This document shows, one piece after another, positions 54,040-63,532 of a stretch of DNA of 64,000 nucleotides (positions within the stretch are counted from its first letter, which is position 1; every line of letters starts with the position of its first letter). A model generated the notes under the pieces. The model searched no databases and was not told where the DNA came from. It was given only the letters and a program-made list of their open reading frames with translations. A program made the translations under genes and the position numbers. The stretch is from Thiocapsa marina 5811 (GTDB lineage Bacteria > Pseudomonadota > Gammaproteobacteria > Chromatiales > Chromatiaceae): the NCBI RefSeq assembly GCF_000223985.1, contig NZ_AFWV01000011.1, positions 62,001-126,000 of the forward strand, written 5' to 3'.

Positions 54040-54456
54040 TTATTCGCTCGAGGATGTGCTGTCGGCGTCGCTGCTGCTGCGAGGGGAATCATCCCGCCGG
54101 CTGCTGCCCTCGGGTGCATCCGAGCGCTCGCGCTCTTCACCCGTCTTGACCAGAGGGGAGGGTTCCGTCACGGCATCGTCGCGGCGAACGATGAGGTTAC
54201 GCAGGACCGCGTCGTTGAAGCGGAAAGCGCTCTCGAGCTCGTCGATCGCCTCTTGGTCGCACTCGACGTTCATAAGGACGTAGTGCGCCTTGTGCACCTT
54301 GTTGATCGGGTATGCCAACGGCCGACGCCCCCAATCCTCCATGCGGTGGACGATGCCGCCACGCTTTTGCAGATTCGTCTGGTAGCGCTCGATCATACTC
54401 GCCACCTGCTCGCTCTGGCTCGGATGAACCATGAAGACTACTTCGTAATGTCGCAT
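54040..54456 (-). CDS. rpsF: 30S ribosomal protein S6
   Basis: 138 residues. [18 protein letters not shown] start and [20 protein letters not shown] match. The C-terminal 30 residues are an Asp/Ser/Glu/Arg-rich tail, where enteric S6 is glutamylated. A Ser-rich acidic tail of this length is longer than usual. Ribosome binding site AAAGGAG. First gene of its operon. Confidence 0.97.
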   Translation of the reverse strand: MRHYEVVFMVHPSQSEQVASMIERYQTNLQKRGGIVHRMEDWGRRPLAYPINKVHKAHYVLMNVECDQEAIDELESAFRFNDAVLRNLIVRRDDAVTEPSPLVKTGEERERSDAPEGSSRRDDSPRSSSDADSTSSSE

Positions 54457-54546
54457 TGAAGCTCCTTTCGGATTGACAGCCTCCCGTCGTGGCAAGATGG
54501 CCGAAACGGTGAGACAAGGAGTTCCCCGGAGCCCGGGGAATCGCGC

Positions 54547-54574
54547 ATTATACGGAGTCCGGCCGTTAGGTCAA
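54547..54574 (-). promoter_or_regulatory. Sigma-70 promoter of the rpsF-dnaB operon
   Basis: Minus strand -35 TTGACC (54569-54574), 16-bp spacer, perfect -10 TATAAT (54547-54552). The predicted start is about 85 bp before the rpsF ATG. Confidence 0.8.
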
Positions 54575-54616
54575 AGGTTTGCGGACGCGGGCCCGGCGCC
54601 GCAGCGCACGCCGTGC

Positions 54617-55069
54617 TCACGCGGGGGCACCGAGCTCGGCTTCGATGAGACCTTTCAGGTTACGGGTCACGCGCTCGGCACCGTCCTGAGCGGCCACGCG
54701 AATCAGTTTTTCGAAGGGACGAAGCGCCAAATTGAGCTTCGCGAGCTCGAAGATGAATGTGAGATGCGTATGCTCGCCCAAGGGGTCGAACCGATACTCG
54801 ATGACGTAGGGGTCTGTCGTTCCCTTGAAGGACACGCGGCGGCCCGGCTCGAGCGCGACTACACGGAATCGACTGTCGGTGCGGCGCCCTTGATCGACAC
54901 GAATCTGTCGGCCGATCCACCCGACCCGGATCGGACCTTCGGTCACGGCCTGAAGACTCTGCACCTCGGGCGACCAGCGCGGATAGTTGCGGAGAAAGTC
55001 CTCGGCCACGAAGCTGTAGACCTGCGCGGGCGGAAGACGAATCAGCGTCTGTACTTGGGTTTTGACCAT
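54617..55069 (-). CDS. SRPBCC/START-domain protein, COQ10-RatA type
   Basis: 150 residues, a single polyketide-cyclase/START-like fold: IRLPPAQVYSFVAEDFLRNYPRWSPEVQSLQ, a GRRVSFKGTT strand and FELAKLNLALRPFEKLI (in parts). It resembles polyketide cyclase/START-like sensors more than RatA. The ligand is unknown. The ATG at 55069 overlaps the leader region of the divergent acyltransferase. Confidence 0.75.
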   Translation of the reverse strand: MVKTQVQTLIRLPPAQVYSFVAEDFLRNYPRWSPEVQSLQAVTEGPIRVGWIGRQIRVDQGRRTDSRFRVVALEPGRRVSFKGTTDPYVIEYRFDPLGEHTHLTFIFELAKLNLALRPFEKLIRVAAQDGAERVTRNLKGLIEAELGAPA

Positions 55070-55139
55070 GTGTAGTACCGTCCCCCGGTGCGCGCTGTAT
55101 AACGATGCAAGCAGGACCGAACACGGATCTTCGCAGAGA

Positions 55140-56393
55140 ATGGGGTCTTTCGGAACCTGTCCAAACCCGAAATTCGTCGAGGCCCCGAGCTTGAATCCGA
55201 CTTCAACCGACAGGAACCGCGCGCTCGACGGCATTCGCGGTCTTGCGATCCTCTGGGTCTTCGCCTTTCACGCGAACGCCCTCTTGATCGGAGCATCCGC
55301 CGACGCAACGGCCGGCTGGGGCACATCACTGGCCGAGAAGGGCATGCTCGGTGTTCAGCTCTTCTTTGTCTTGAGCGGCTTTCTGCTTGCACGCCCCTGG
55401 ATGAGGGCCGCCGCGATCGGCGCACCCTACCCGTCCATCGGACGTTTCTTCACGCGCCGGGCTCGACGGATCTTCCCGACCTACTGGCTCCATCTTGCCC
55501 TCTTGATCGGGTTGATCCTTCCGATCCTGCACGGCAGCTTTGCCGTCCTGGGATCCGAGATCGGGCGGACAAGCCTCTGGCTGCACATCCCTTTGCTGCA
55601 TTTTCTGCACCCGGGAAGCTCCAGCTCGCTCGGGCTGAACATGGCCCTATGGAGTCTGAGCATCGAGGCCCAGTTTTACTTACTCCTGCCGCTGCTGGCC
55701 CCGTTGTTCGTCCGAAACCGGGTCCTGATCGCACTCCCTGCAGCCGTGCTGATCGCACTGGCGTGGAAGACCTACGCGCCCGGCCTCCTGATGGAGTGGG
55801 TCTACCTGAATGTCTCCCCGTCCGGATTGGTCTTCTTCGACCCGGTGTCGGGACACGCCGGCCCCTTTCCGCCGCAGATGATGCACTTCTTTCTGGAGCG
55901 CCAGCTGCCGGGCGAGATCATCGCCTTTGCACTCGGGATGGCGGCGGCCAACCTCTATTCGCGACTGCGCCGGGGCGAACCATCCCCGCAACCGCTGAGC
56001 GCGATCGACATGGCCGCATTCGCCTTCCTGGTGCTGGCGACGCCGGCCCTGATCCACCTCTCGTTCGGCGAGATCTTGACGGGCGTCGGATGGCGACTCT
56101 TGGGAATGCCGCTCTTCCTCGTTGGCTGCACCCTGCTCGTCCTCGCCGCCGCGCTTCGAACCCCGTTGATCGACGGGATCTTCGCAGGCCCGATTCTGGT
56201 GCCGATCGGCATCGTCAGCTACAGCCTCTTCCTGTGGCACGAGCCCATACTGCGGCTCGTCGCGACGGGCCGGCTGCTGCCTGACGCATGCGACGGCGCA
56301 CCCTGCCGAATCGCACTCGCACTTGGGCTCGCCCTGCTCGTCGCAGCGGCTTCGTACGTCCTGACCGAGCGACGCAGGTCGCCACGCGTGTAG
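55140..56393 (+). CDS. Acyltransferase 3 (OafA/YrhL-like) membrane protein
   Basis: 417 residues with about ten membrane helices. The N-terminal RNRALDGIRGLAILWVFAFHANALL and the HHH-like FFVLSGFLLARPWMR are acyltransferase 3 landmarks; RFFTRRARRIFPTYW and SLSIEAQFYLLLPLL follow. These proteins acylate surface glycans or lipids. Start at ATG 55140 puts the family N-terminus about 34 residues in; no strong ribosome binding site, so the start is uncertain. Substrate unknown. Confidence 0.85.
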   Translation: MGSFGTCPNPKFVEAPSLNPTSTDRNRALDGIRGLAILWVFAFHANALLIGASADATAGWGTSLAEKGMLGVQLFFVLSGFLLARPWMRAAAIGAPYPSIGRFFTRRARRIFPTYWLHLALLIGLILPILHGSFAVLGSEIGRTSLWLHIPLLHFLHPGSSSSLGLNMALWSLSIEAQFYLLLPLLAPLFVRNRVLIALPAAVLIALAWKTYAPGLLMEWVYLNVSPSGLVFFDPVSGHAGPFPPQMMHFFLERQLPGEIIAFALGMAAANLYSRLRRGEPSPQPLSAIDMAAFAFLVLATPALIHLSFGEILTGVGWRLLGMPLFLVGCTLLVLAAALRTPLIDGIFAGPILVPIGIVSYSLFLWHEPILRLVATGRLLPDACDGAPCRIALALGLALLVAAASYVLTERRRSPRV

Positions 56394-56434
56394 GGTATTC
56401 CGTCATCCGTTGCGGCATTCTTCTTTCGCAATCC

Positions 56435-56519
56435 TAAACCGCGCCAGCTCCGAGGTTCTTGGATTCAGCCCCAAGCCGACCCGACCCGAAACAACGAAAA
56501 TCAAACTCTGCGCGGTTTA
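56435..56519. repeat. TAAACCGCG...CGCGGTTTA element after the acyltransferase
   Basis: 85 bp, ends TAAACCGCGCCAGCTCC and TCTGCGCGGTTTA; interior CCCAAGCCGACCCGACCCG unlike A or B. On the minus strand its right end supplies the TAA stop of the DnaJ-like gene. Confidence 0.75.
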
Positions 56520-57278
56520 GTCCGCAAGCAACAAGCGCTTGGCCTCGTTGATCTTGGCGGCCAGATAGTCCGACCCGCCGCGATCGGGATGCAGGCGTTG
56601 CATGAGCCGCCGATGGGCCGCGCGGATCGCATCGGCATCGGCGCCCGGCTCCAAGCCGAGGATCGCCCATGCCTCGGTCTTGGTCAGACGCTCGCCGTGC
56701 GGCGGTGCGCGACCCGCACGGCCGCTTCCCTCGTCGCTTGCGCGCCAGTCGGTCTCGCGCTCGCGATCGAGATAGGCTTCCAGCACCGCGGCCGACTGCG
56801 CATCGGCGTCCCGATAGAACTCGAGGATGCGGATGAGCTCGTCGAGCGTGAGATCAGAGAGCCGGCGATCCTTGAAAGGGCCGTCGAGCACCGTGCCGTC
56901 CATCGCGCCCGTGGCGTGATCGAGTGTCATCTCGAGGTACTTCGTCCGAATGCTCGAGGCCTGAGCGCCGCTGCCGGCACCGGCTCCGCCCGGTCCTGCC
57001 AAGCCTCCCAGACCGAGACCGCGCAGCATCTGCTGGATGGCGGGGAAGAGCCGCACGACGGCGGCCGCGCGCAGCAACAGCGGGATCGCCGCGCCGATAG
57101 CGGCAAAGATGGGGTTCATCCGTCCGGTCGCCGCGGCAAGGACCAACACGCCGACGACACCCCAGAGCGCGCCCTTGCGCAGAACCCGGCTGACCCGGTG
57201 CGCCGGGGTGACGCGAAACCAGTGAAGAAACCACAGCACTGCACCCAGAATTCCGAGCAGGATCAGCAAACGCGCCAT
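56517..57278 (-). CDS. Membrane-anchored J-domain protein
   Basis: 253 residues. Two N-terminal membrane helices ([18 protein letters not shown] and [14 protein letters not shown]), a middle region with a [22 protein letters not shown] segment, and a C-terminal J domain (about 200-253) with [39 protein letters not shown] (in parts), HPD intact. TIM14/DjlA-like co-chaperone for DnaK. The stop TAA comes from the repeat. Eight bases after the VWA gene. Confidence 0.85.
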   Translation of the reverse strand: MARLLILLGILGAVLWFLHWFRVTPAHRVSRVLRKGALWGVVGVLVLAAATGRMNPIFAAIGAAIPLLLRAAAVVRLFPAIQQMLRGLGLGGLAGPGGAGAGSGAQASSIRTKYLEMTLDHATGAMDGTVLDGPFKDRRLSDLTLDELIRILEFYRDADAQSAAVLEAYLDRERETDWRASDEGSGRAGRAPPHGERLTKTEAWAILGLEPGADADAIRAAHRRLMQRLHPDRGGSDYLAAKINEAKRLLLAD

Positions 57279-57285
57279 GCGAACC

Positions 57286-58005
57286 TCAGGTCCTTTTCGT
57301 CGTCATTTGGTGGGTCAGCTGAAGGACGGCCCCGCCGTGGGTTTCGCCGTAGTGCGTCAGCGCGGCGCGACCACCGGCGGCATAGACGGCCACCGCGGCA
57401 AGCAAATCGTGAAGCATCCGCGGGCTGCTCGCGTCGAAGGGGCACCAAGCGCCGCCGCTCAAGCGAGCGATCTCGCGAAAGCTGCGCTCGGTTGCCGGGT
57501 CGCGGCCTTCCTGGAACACGAATGCCGGCACGCCCGAGAGTCCGAGCCGTCCGGCCAGGTCGGCGAGACGATCGCGACTCTCCTCCATACAGTCGCCGAC
57601 GAACACCAGGGCATCGACACGCCCCTTCTCGGCCTCGTCCAGGGCATGTTTCAGGACACGACCGATCTGGGTCAGACCGGCCTCGCAGAAGACCCTGTTC
57701 ATGCGTTTGAGCAACGCCTCCGAGTCCTGAAGCCAAGGCGATGCCGAGAATTCCCGGAAGCCGCGATAGTAGCAGAGCTGAACCTCGAGTCCGCCCAGGT
57801 CGCGCGTCTCGATGAACATGCCGGATTGGATCTGCGCCGCCCGATCCCAGGTCGGCTCGCGGCTCGCCGTGGCGTCCATCGCGAAGATGAGTCGCCCGCG
57901 TGCGCCGGGCGGACCGACGCGCGGTGTCGCGGCGACCTGGCGCAGGAAGTCACTGACATCGGTGGCATTGGCGGGTGATTCGAGATCGGTTCGTTTCGAG
58001 GTCAT
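57286..58005 (-). CDS. VWA domain-like protein next to the J-domain gene
   Basis: 239 residues with a von Willebrand A-like core: [17 protein letters not shown] (MIDAS reads DATAS rather than DxSxS), [17 protein letters not shown] and [12 protein letters not shown]. No signal or membrane segment. Probably co-transcribed with the J-domain gene (8-bp gap), suggesting a joint role in protein handling (inference). Function unknown. Confidence 0.8.
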   Translation of the reverse strand: MTSKRTDLESPANATDVSDFLRQVAATPRVGPPGARGRLIFAMDATASREPTWDRAAQIQSGMFIETRDLGGLEVQLCYYRGFREFSASPWLQDSEALLKRMNRVFCEAGLTQIGRVLKHALDEAEKGRVDALVFVGDCMEESRDRLADLAGRLGLSGVPAFVFQEGRDPATERSFREIARLSGGAWCPFDASSPRMLHDLLAAVAVYAAGGRAALTHYGETHGGAVLQLTHQMTTKRT

Positions 58006-58116
58006 CTCAGATCGTTTCCGTCGTCATGGTCGCGGCGACGCCCTCTCGCGCGCCGCGGATTCCGAGCCTTCGACCGGCGCACGTGGCAAGCATTCCCGCG
58101 TGGGCGGCGGTCCGCG

Positions 58117-58138
58117 CTCCTGCTTCCTGCCTCCTGCC
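58117..58138. repeat. Heptamer tandem array, CTTCCTG type (second site)
   Basis: CTCCTG, CTTCCTG, CCTCCTG and a partial unit, 7-bp period, in the 218-bp gap between the VWA gene and the helicase. The same units as at 28466. The rest of 58006-58223 shows nothing I recognise. Confidence 0.6.
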
Positions 58139-58223
58139 GCGAATTTCCGTCAATGCCATCGCTGCGCGTTGCTCGATATGGGAGAAATGCCGGCATCGTC
58201 GGCCCCGATCAAGCGCTCGGAGG

Positions 58224-60197
58224 TCAGACCGGGGCCTCGACGGGCGCGACTTGCGCCGCATCGGCTCGGTCCGGCGCGTCATCGGACTGCGGCACGGTCT
58301 CGAAAAAAGCCCTCACGTCGTCGATCGAGCGCGTGCGGGCCATCGCAGGCAGGCTCTCCAGGAAACGATGGCCGTAGGATCGGCCCAGAAGACGCGGGTC
58401 GCAAACCACCAGGACCCCGCGATCCTCGCCGTCGCGGATCAGACGCCCGGCGCCCTGCTTCAGCGCGATGACGGCCTGCGGGAGCTGATGGTCGTTGAAG
58501 GGATTGCCGCCGCGGCGACGCACCGCGTCGATGCGCGCGGCCAGGACCGGATCGCCGGGAGAGGCAAAGGGCAGGCGGTCGATCAGCACGCAGGAGAGCG
58601 CCTCGCCCCGCACGTCGACGCCTTCCCAGAAGCTTGATGTCCCCAACAGGACGGCGTTGCCGAGTGCACGGAAACGCTCGACCAAATCGGCGCGCGGTGC
58701 CGTACCCTGGACCAGGATCGGATAAGGGATCCGGCCCTCCAGGCCCTCGGCCGTCTCGCGCAGTGCGCGATAGCTCGTGAACAGCAGAAAGGCGCGCCCG
58801 CGGCTGTAACCGATCACCTCGCAGGCCAGCTCGAGGAGATGGCTGTTGTACGCCGGATCGGACGGCTGCGGCAGGCCGCGCGGGACGAACCAGAGCGCTT
58901 GGCTCGCATAGTCGAAAGGACTGTCCCAGCGCTCGGTTTGCGCCTCTTCGATCCCGAGCTGGCGCGCGAAATGATCGAAGCGCTCGCCCACGGCGAGCGT
59001 CGCCGAGGTGAAGACCCAAGCGGTTTGGGGTCTCCCCATCTGGGCGCGGAAGGGCTCGGCCACCTCGAGCGGTGTCTCGTGCAGCCGAAACCCGCGCCCC
59101 TGGGTCTCGAACCAGCGCACGGCCTCGGGCGACTCGACGCAGGTCAGGCGCTGCAGGGCGTCACCGAGATCCTCGGCCCGTCCCAGGCAGGCGTCCAGAC
59201 CCTTGCCGCGACCCTCGACGGCCTTCAGACCCTCGGTGACGGATGTCAGACGCCGCACCAGGGTTTCCAGCGCCTTCAACACCTCGGGCGCGCCGGCGAG
59301 CTCGCTCCAGGGTCCGCGGCGATCGATCTCGCCGAGGCCGAGGCGCATGTCCTGAACCGCTCGACGCAGCGCCCCGAGACGCTTCGGCAGCTCGGGCATG
59401 TCCCCGGCCTCGCGACGATATTCGAGCTCGCTGTCTCGAACCAGATCAAGCAGTTGCCGAGCGCTGACGCGGACACCGAAGAAGCTCGTCGCCGTCTCGG
59501 GCAGCTGATGCGCCTCGTCGAGCACGAAGCAGTCCGCACCCGGCAGGATCTCGCCGAAACCCTCGTCCTTGAGCGCCAGGTCGGCGCAAAAAAGATGGTG
59601 ATTCACGACCACCAGATCCGCGGCTTGGGCCTCGCGGCGCGCGGCGACGAGGTGGCAACCTTGCCAGTCCGGGCAGTCCTGGCCGAGACAGTTGTCGCTC
59701 GTCGAGGTGACGATCGGCCAGACCCGGGCGTCCTCGGGGATCGACAGCTCGGCGATATCGCCGCGTGTGGTCGACTTCGACCAGTCCTGAACCTGCTTGA
59801 GACCGCCGCGCGACTCGGGATCCAGGTGTGTGATGTCGTCGATGGCGAGCTTCAGGCGATGGCGACAGAGATAATTGGCGCGCCCTTTCAGCAGAGCGGC
59901 CCGCACCGGCACGCCGAGCGCCGCCGCCACGAGGGGCAGATCGCGGTGAAAGAGCTGATCTTGGAGGTTACGCGTGCCGGTCGAGATCAGCACCTTGCGC
60001 CCGGAGAGGATGGCCGGGACCAGGTAGGCAAAGGTCTTGCCGGTACCCGTGCCTGCCTCGCAGATGAGTGTCCCGCCCTCCTCCATGAGGGCGGCGATGC
60101 GTTCGGCCATCGCCTGTTGTTGTGCCCGGTGGGCAAAGCCCGGAAGCCGCTCGGAGAGCCGACCATCGGGGCCGAAGATGTCGCCGAGATCGGCCAT
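58224..60197 (-). CDS. DinG/YoaA-type iron-sulfur DNA helicase
   Basis: 657 residues, XPD-like superfamily 2 helicase. Walker A EAGTGTGKTFAYL (near residue 48), the Fe-S cysteines in NYLCRHRL and NCLGQDCPDWQGC, DEAH box LDEAHQLPE (near residue 235) and C-terminal motif VLLGTSSFWEGVDV with QGAGRLIRDGEDRG. The spacing suggests YoaA rather than enteric DinG, but the two are hard to separate by eye. Role: unwinding of damaged or blocked forks, R-loops or D-loops. Confidence 0.92.
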   Translation of the reverse strand: MADLGDIFGPDGRLSERLPGFAHRAQQQAMAERIAALMEEGGTLICEAGTGTGKTFAYLVPAILSGRKVLISTGTRNLQDQLFHRDLPLVAAALGVPVRAALLKGRANYLCRHRLKLAIDDITHLDPESRGGLKQVQDWSKSTTRGDIAELSIPEDARVWPIVTSTSDNCLGQDCPDWQGCHLVAARREAQAADLVVVNHHLFCADLALKDEGFGEILPGADCFVLDEAHQLPETATSFFGVRVSARQLLDLVRDSELEYRREAGDMPELPKRLGALRRAVQDMRLGLGEIDRRGPWSELAGAPEVLKALETLVRRLTSVTEGLKAVEGRGKGLDACLGRAEDLGDALQRLTCVESPEAVRWFETQGRGFRLHETPLEVAEPFRAQMGRPQTAWVFTSATLAVGERFDHFARQLGIEEAQTERWDSPFDYASQALWFVPRGLPQPSDPAYNSHLLELACEVIGYSRGRAFLLFTSYRALRETAEGLEGRIPYPILVQGTAPRADLVERFRALGNAVLLGTSSFWEGVDVRGEALSCVLIDRLPFASPGDPVLAARIDAVRRRGGNPFNDHQLPQAVIALKQGAGRLIRDGEDRGVLVVCDPRLLGRSYGHRFLESLPAMARTRSIDDVRAFFETVPQSDDAPDRADAAQVAPVEAPV

Positions 60198-60239
60198 GAC
60201 GGGGGCGTGGGCGCCCTGAGCGAGCCGACCCGGGCTCGC

Positions 60240-61157
60240 TCAGTTCCCGCTCGCGCGCTGCTCCGCCGCAGTCGCGCCGGCGATGTCCCCGGAGCGACGC
60301 TTGGACTCCGCGATCACGCGCCAGTTGTCCTGCTTGATCAGCGGCGTATCGCCCGCGAGGTCGTTCGAGCGCGAGGCGAGATTGCCGGCCTGACCGGCTT
60401 GTCCTTGCTCCAGACGCACCCGAGCGAGACGGTTCCAGAGGTAGGCCTCGCGCGGGGCGATCCGTAAGGAACGCTCGAGCGACGCCGCCGCACCCGCATA
60501 ATCACCCGCCTGACGCTGCTGCTCGGCTTGGCGGGCCAAGGCGTCCGCTGCCGGCGGCAGACCCGGCGCAGCCAGCGCCGGTGCCGGCGGGACCGCGGCG
60601 ACCTGAACCGGGGGAGCGGGAGGCACGGCGGGAGGCACGGCAGCCGGTACCGGAGCAGACGGCGTCGGGGGTGGAGTCGCCTCGGGCCGCGCGGGGGCGG
60701 GCGGGGTCGGCGGCGCCTTGACCTCGGGTTTGGACGGCGCCTGCGCGACCTTCGTCGCAGGCGCTGCGGACGCGGGAGGCTTCGTCGCGGCTGGTGTACG
60801 GGCCGCGCCACCCGCACTCGCCTGCGTCGGCGAGGGCTTCACAGCCGGCGCCGACGTCGTCGGGGCCACTGTTTGAGCAGATCCTGCGGCATCCGCGGCG
60901 GTCGCCGGCTGCGGATTCGGCGGCGGATCTTGCGGGGCATCCGGCTCGGCGGCCGGATCCCGATAGGCAAAGACCCTGGTCTGCTGTTTCTTCGGCGCTG
61001 CGGGCTTCTCCGGCTCGGGCGCCGCCGCGGGCTTCGGCGCCTCGGCAACGGATCCGCGCGGGGTCACCTGGACCACCGGCGCCGCCTCCTCGCGTTGAGT
61101 CGTCGCGCATGCGCTCAGCACAAGCCCTGCGATCAAGATCGTCGGCACTCTGGTCAT
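60240..61157 (-). CDS. Lipoprotein with Pro/Ala-rich linker and C-terminal TPR-like repeats
   Basis: 305 residues. Lipobox LVLSAC near residue 16, then a 180-residue Ala/Pro/Thr-rich linker, and a C-terminal helical module (ALARQAEQQRQAGDYAGAAASLERSLRIAPREAYLWNRLARVRLEQGQ in parts) with TPR spacing. Starts at ATG 61157, overlapping the PBP1b stop by one base (TGATG). Adjacent to PBP1b, a role in peptidoglycan synthase control is possible, comparable in placement to LpoB-like activators (inference only). Confidence 0.78.
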   Translation of the reverse strand: MTRVPTILIAGLVLSACATTQREEAAPVVQVTPRGSVAEAPKPAAAPEPEKPAAPKKQQTRVFAYRDPAAEPDAPQDPPPNPQPATAADAAGSAQTVAPTTSAPAVKPSPTQASAGGAARTPAATKPPASAAPATKVAQAPSKPEVKAPPTPPAPARPEATPPPTPSAPVPAAVPPAVPPAPPVQVAAVPPAPALAAPGLPPAADALARQAEQQRQAGDYAGAAASLERSLRIAPREAYLWNRLARVRLEQGQAGQAGNLASRSNDLAGDTPLIKQDNWRVIAESKRRSGDIAGATAAEQRASGN

Positions 61158-63532
61158 CAGTTGTAAAAATCGCTCATAAAAAGGTTCTTGCTGGACGACG
61201 CCTTGGGCGCCGCCTTGGGTTCGATGGCGGGTTTCGGATCCGCCGCCGGCTCCGGCTCGGCCTGCGCGATATCCTGCTCGCCCCCGCTCTCGCCGCCCGT
61301 TTTTTTCTTTCCGCCGCCAGCCCCGCCGCTCGGGGTCGTTCCTGCTACATAAGGGGCCTCGCCGCGACCGGCGAGCACCACACCGTCCGGCGGGACATCC
61401 GACAACGGCTCGTTGGGGATCGCCAGCATGAAATCGCCCCACACCCGCAAGGCGCCTGTGCCTCCGGCGAGGCCCATCGGCTGATAATCGTCCCTGCCGA
61501 CCCAGACCACGGCAACCTTGTCGCCGCTGAACCCGGCAAACCAGCTGTCGCGCATGTCGTCCGTGGTGCCGGTCTTGCCGGCCATCGTCATGTCCTTGGG
61601 CAGCTTCGCGCCGAGCCAGCGTGCGGTGCCGTGCGTGACCACGCGCTGCATCGCCCAGGTCGTCAGATAGGCCGCCCGAGGATCGACAACGGCCTCGACG
61701 GCCAGCGGGTAGCGGTTGAGCGGTCGTCCGTTGGGATCCATGACCTCGCGAATGGCGCGCAGCGGCGCCCGGTATCCGCCTGCGGCAATTGTCTGATAGA
61801 TCTGCGCGACCTCCAAAGGCGACAACGACACCGCACCGAGCAACATCGCCGGCACCTTGCTGATCCGCCGTTGCGCACCGAGCCGATAGAGCGTCTCCGT
61901 CACTTCGGTAATGCCGAGACTCAGTCCGAGATTGACGGTCGCCAGATTGAGCGAGCTGCTGAGCGCACGATGCAGCGGCACCGCCCCGTTGACCCGGTGG
62001 TCGTAGTTCTTGGGCGCCCAGATCTTGTCGCCCACCCGCATACTGACCGGCGTGTCTTGGATGCTGGTGGTCAAGGAATAGCGCTCTGGCTTGGACAGGG
62101 CAGCCAGATAAACCGCCGGTTTGACCAGCGAGCCGATCGAGCGCACCGAGTCGAGTGCTCGATTGAACCCGGCGTAGCCGGCCTCGCGGCCGCCGGCGAG
62201 CGCAAGAACCTCGCCCTGGGCGACGGATGTGACCACTGCCGCGGCTTCGAGCGCGCCGGCCTTCATGCGCCGGGTCTTCTCCAACTCCGCAAGACGCGCG
62301 GGAAGCGCCTTTTCGACCTCGGCCTGGACGGAAGGGTCGAGCGTCGTGAAGATGTTGAGCCCCTCCGACCTCAGATCCTCCTCGCGATAGTCACGTTGCA
62401 ATTGGCGCCGCACCAACGAGATGAAATCCGGATAGGCGCCGACCACCCGCCCGCCACCCTCGGCGATCCCGAGCGGAGCGGCCTTCGCGGCCTGCGCATC
62501 CGCGTCGCTGATCACCCCGTCGCGGGCCATGAGGTCCAGGACCAGATCGCGTCGCTTCTGCGCAGCCTGCGGATGACGACGCGGATCCAAGCTCGAAGGT
62601 GCCTGGACCATTCCGACCAGGAGGGCGGTCTCGGGAACCCCGAGCTCTTCGAGTGGCTTGCCGAAGAAAAAGTCGCTCGCCAGACCGAAGCCGTGGATGG
62701 CGCGGCTGCCGTCCTGTCCCAGGTAGATCTCGTTTGCATAGGCCTCGAGGATCTCGTCCTTGCTGTAACGACGCTCGAGCAGGAGCGCCATCAGGGCCTC
62801 GTTGAATTTGCGCTCGAACGTCCGATCCGCGCTGAGGTAGAAGTTCTTGACCAGCTGCTGCGTCAGGGTGCTCGCACCCTCGACCACGCCGCCGGCGCGC
62901 AGGTTACTGAACGCGGCACGCGCGATCCCTCGGGGGTCCACGCCGAGATGCCGATAGAAGCTGCGATCCTCCACCGCGATGAGGGTACCGACGAGCAGAT
63001 CCGGGATCTCCTTGCGACGCACCAGGACCCTGTCTTCGTTGTGCGTCGGGTAGATACTGGCGATCAACATCGGATCGAGCCGCACCAATGCGGGGGCGGG
63101 ACCGCCGGACACGTCCGCGAGCTGCGCCACGCGCCCGTCGGCGAGGTCGACCTGCAGTGTCCCACCGGGCTCTTCGCCATCCCAGAACCGGAAGGAGCGC
63201 GTGCGGATGAGAAAGCGGTCGCCGTCTCGACTGTAGCTCCCGGGTGCGGAAGGTGCCGCCGCGCGCCGGTAATTCAGACGATCCAGCTCGGCTTGGAGCT
63301 GATCGGCGAGCAGAGGCCGATCCGCGTAGAGCTCGAGCGGGCGCGCATAGACACGCGCAGGAAGCGCCCAGCGTTGCCCCTCGAACTTTCCGCGGACGAT
63401 ACGATCGAGATGGATACTGTAGAGGGTCCCGGCAAGGCCGACCCCGACAGCGATCAACAGAGCCCAGCGGAGCAGAAATCCGCCGAACCCGCGGCGCTTG
63501 CGCGCAGGTGCGGAACCTGGACGTCGGGCCAC
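61157..63532 (-). CDS. mrcB: Bifunctional penicillin-binding protein 1b
   Basis: 791 residues. Short cytoplasmic start, one membrane anchor (LLRWALLIAVGVGLAGTL), UB2H-like region, glycosyltransferase 51 domain with VEDRSFYRHLGVDPRGI and GGASTLTQQLVKNFYLS-like GASTLTQQLVKNFY, and transpeptidase domain with SIGSLVKP (SxxK), SSSLN (SxN) and KTGTT. Polymerises and cross-links peptidoglycan. I prefer the GTG at 63530-63532 with GGAGG at 8-bp spacing; the ATG at 63577 would add 15 residues and lacks a ribosome binding site. Gly/Lys-rich C-terminal tail. Confidence 0.94.
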   Translation of the reverse strand: MARRPGSAPARKRRGFGGFLLRWALLIAVGVGLAGTLYSIHLDRIVRGKFEGQRWALPARVYARPLELYADRPLLADQLQAELDRLNYRRAAAPSAPGSYSRDGDRFLIRTRSFRFWDGEEPGGTLQVDLADGRVAQLADVSGGPAPALVRLDPMLIASIYPTHNEDRVLVRRKEIPDLLVGTLIAVEDRSFYRHLGVDPRGIARAAFSNLRAGGVVEGASTLTQQLVKNFYLSADRTFERKFNEALMALLLERRYSKDEILEAYANEIYLGQDGSRAIHGFGLASDFFFGKPLEELGVPETALLVGMVQAPSSLDPRRHPQAAQKRRDLVLDLMARDGVISDADAQAAKAAPLGIAEGGGRVVGAYPDFISLVRRQLQRDYREEDLRSEGLNIFTTLDPSVQAEVEKALPARLAELEKTRRMKAGALEAAAVVTSVAQGEVLALAGGREAGYAGFNRALDSVRSIGSLVKPAVYLAALSKPERYSLTTSIQDTPVSMRVGDKIWAPKNYDHRVNGAVPLHRALSSSLNLATVNLGLSLGITEVTETLYRLGAQRRISKVPAMLLGAVSLSPLEVAQIYQTIAAGGYRAPLRAIREVMDPNGRPLNRYPLAVEAVVDPRAAYLTTWAMQRVVTHGTARWLGAKLPKDMTMAGKTGTTDDMRDSWFAGFSGDKVAVVWVGRDDYQPMGLAGGTGALRVWGDFMLAIPNEPLSDVPPDGVVLAGRGEAPYVAGTTPSGGAGGGKKKTGGESGGEQDIAQAEPEPAADPKPAIEPKAAPKASSSKNLFMSDFYN

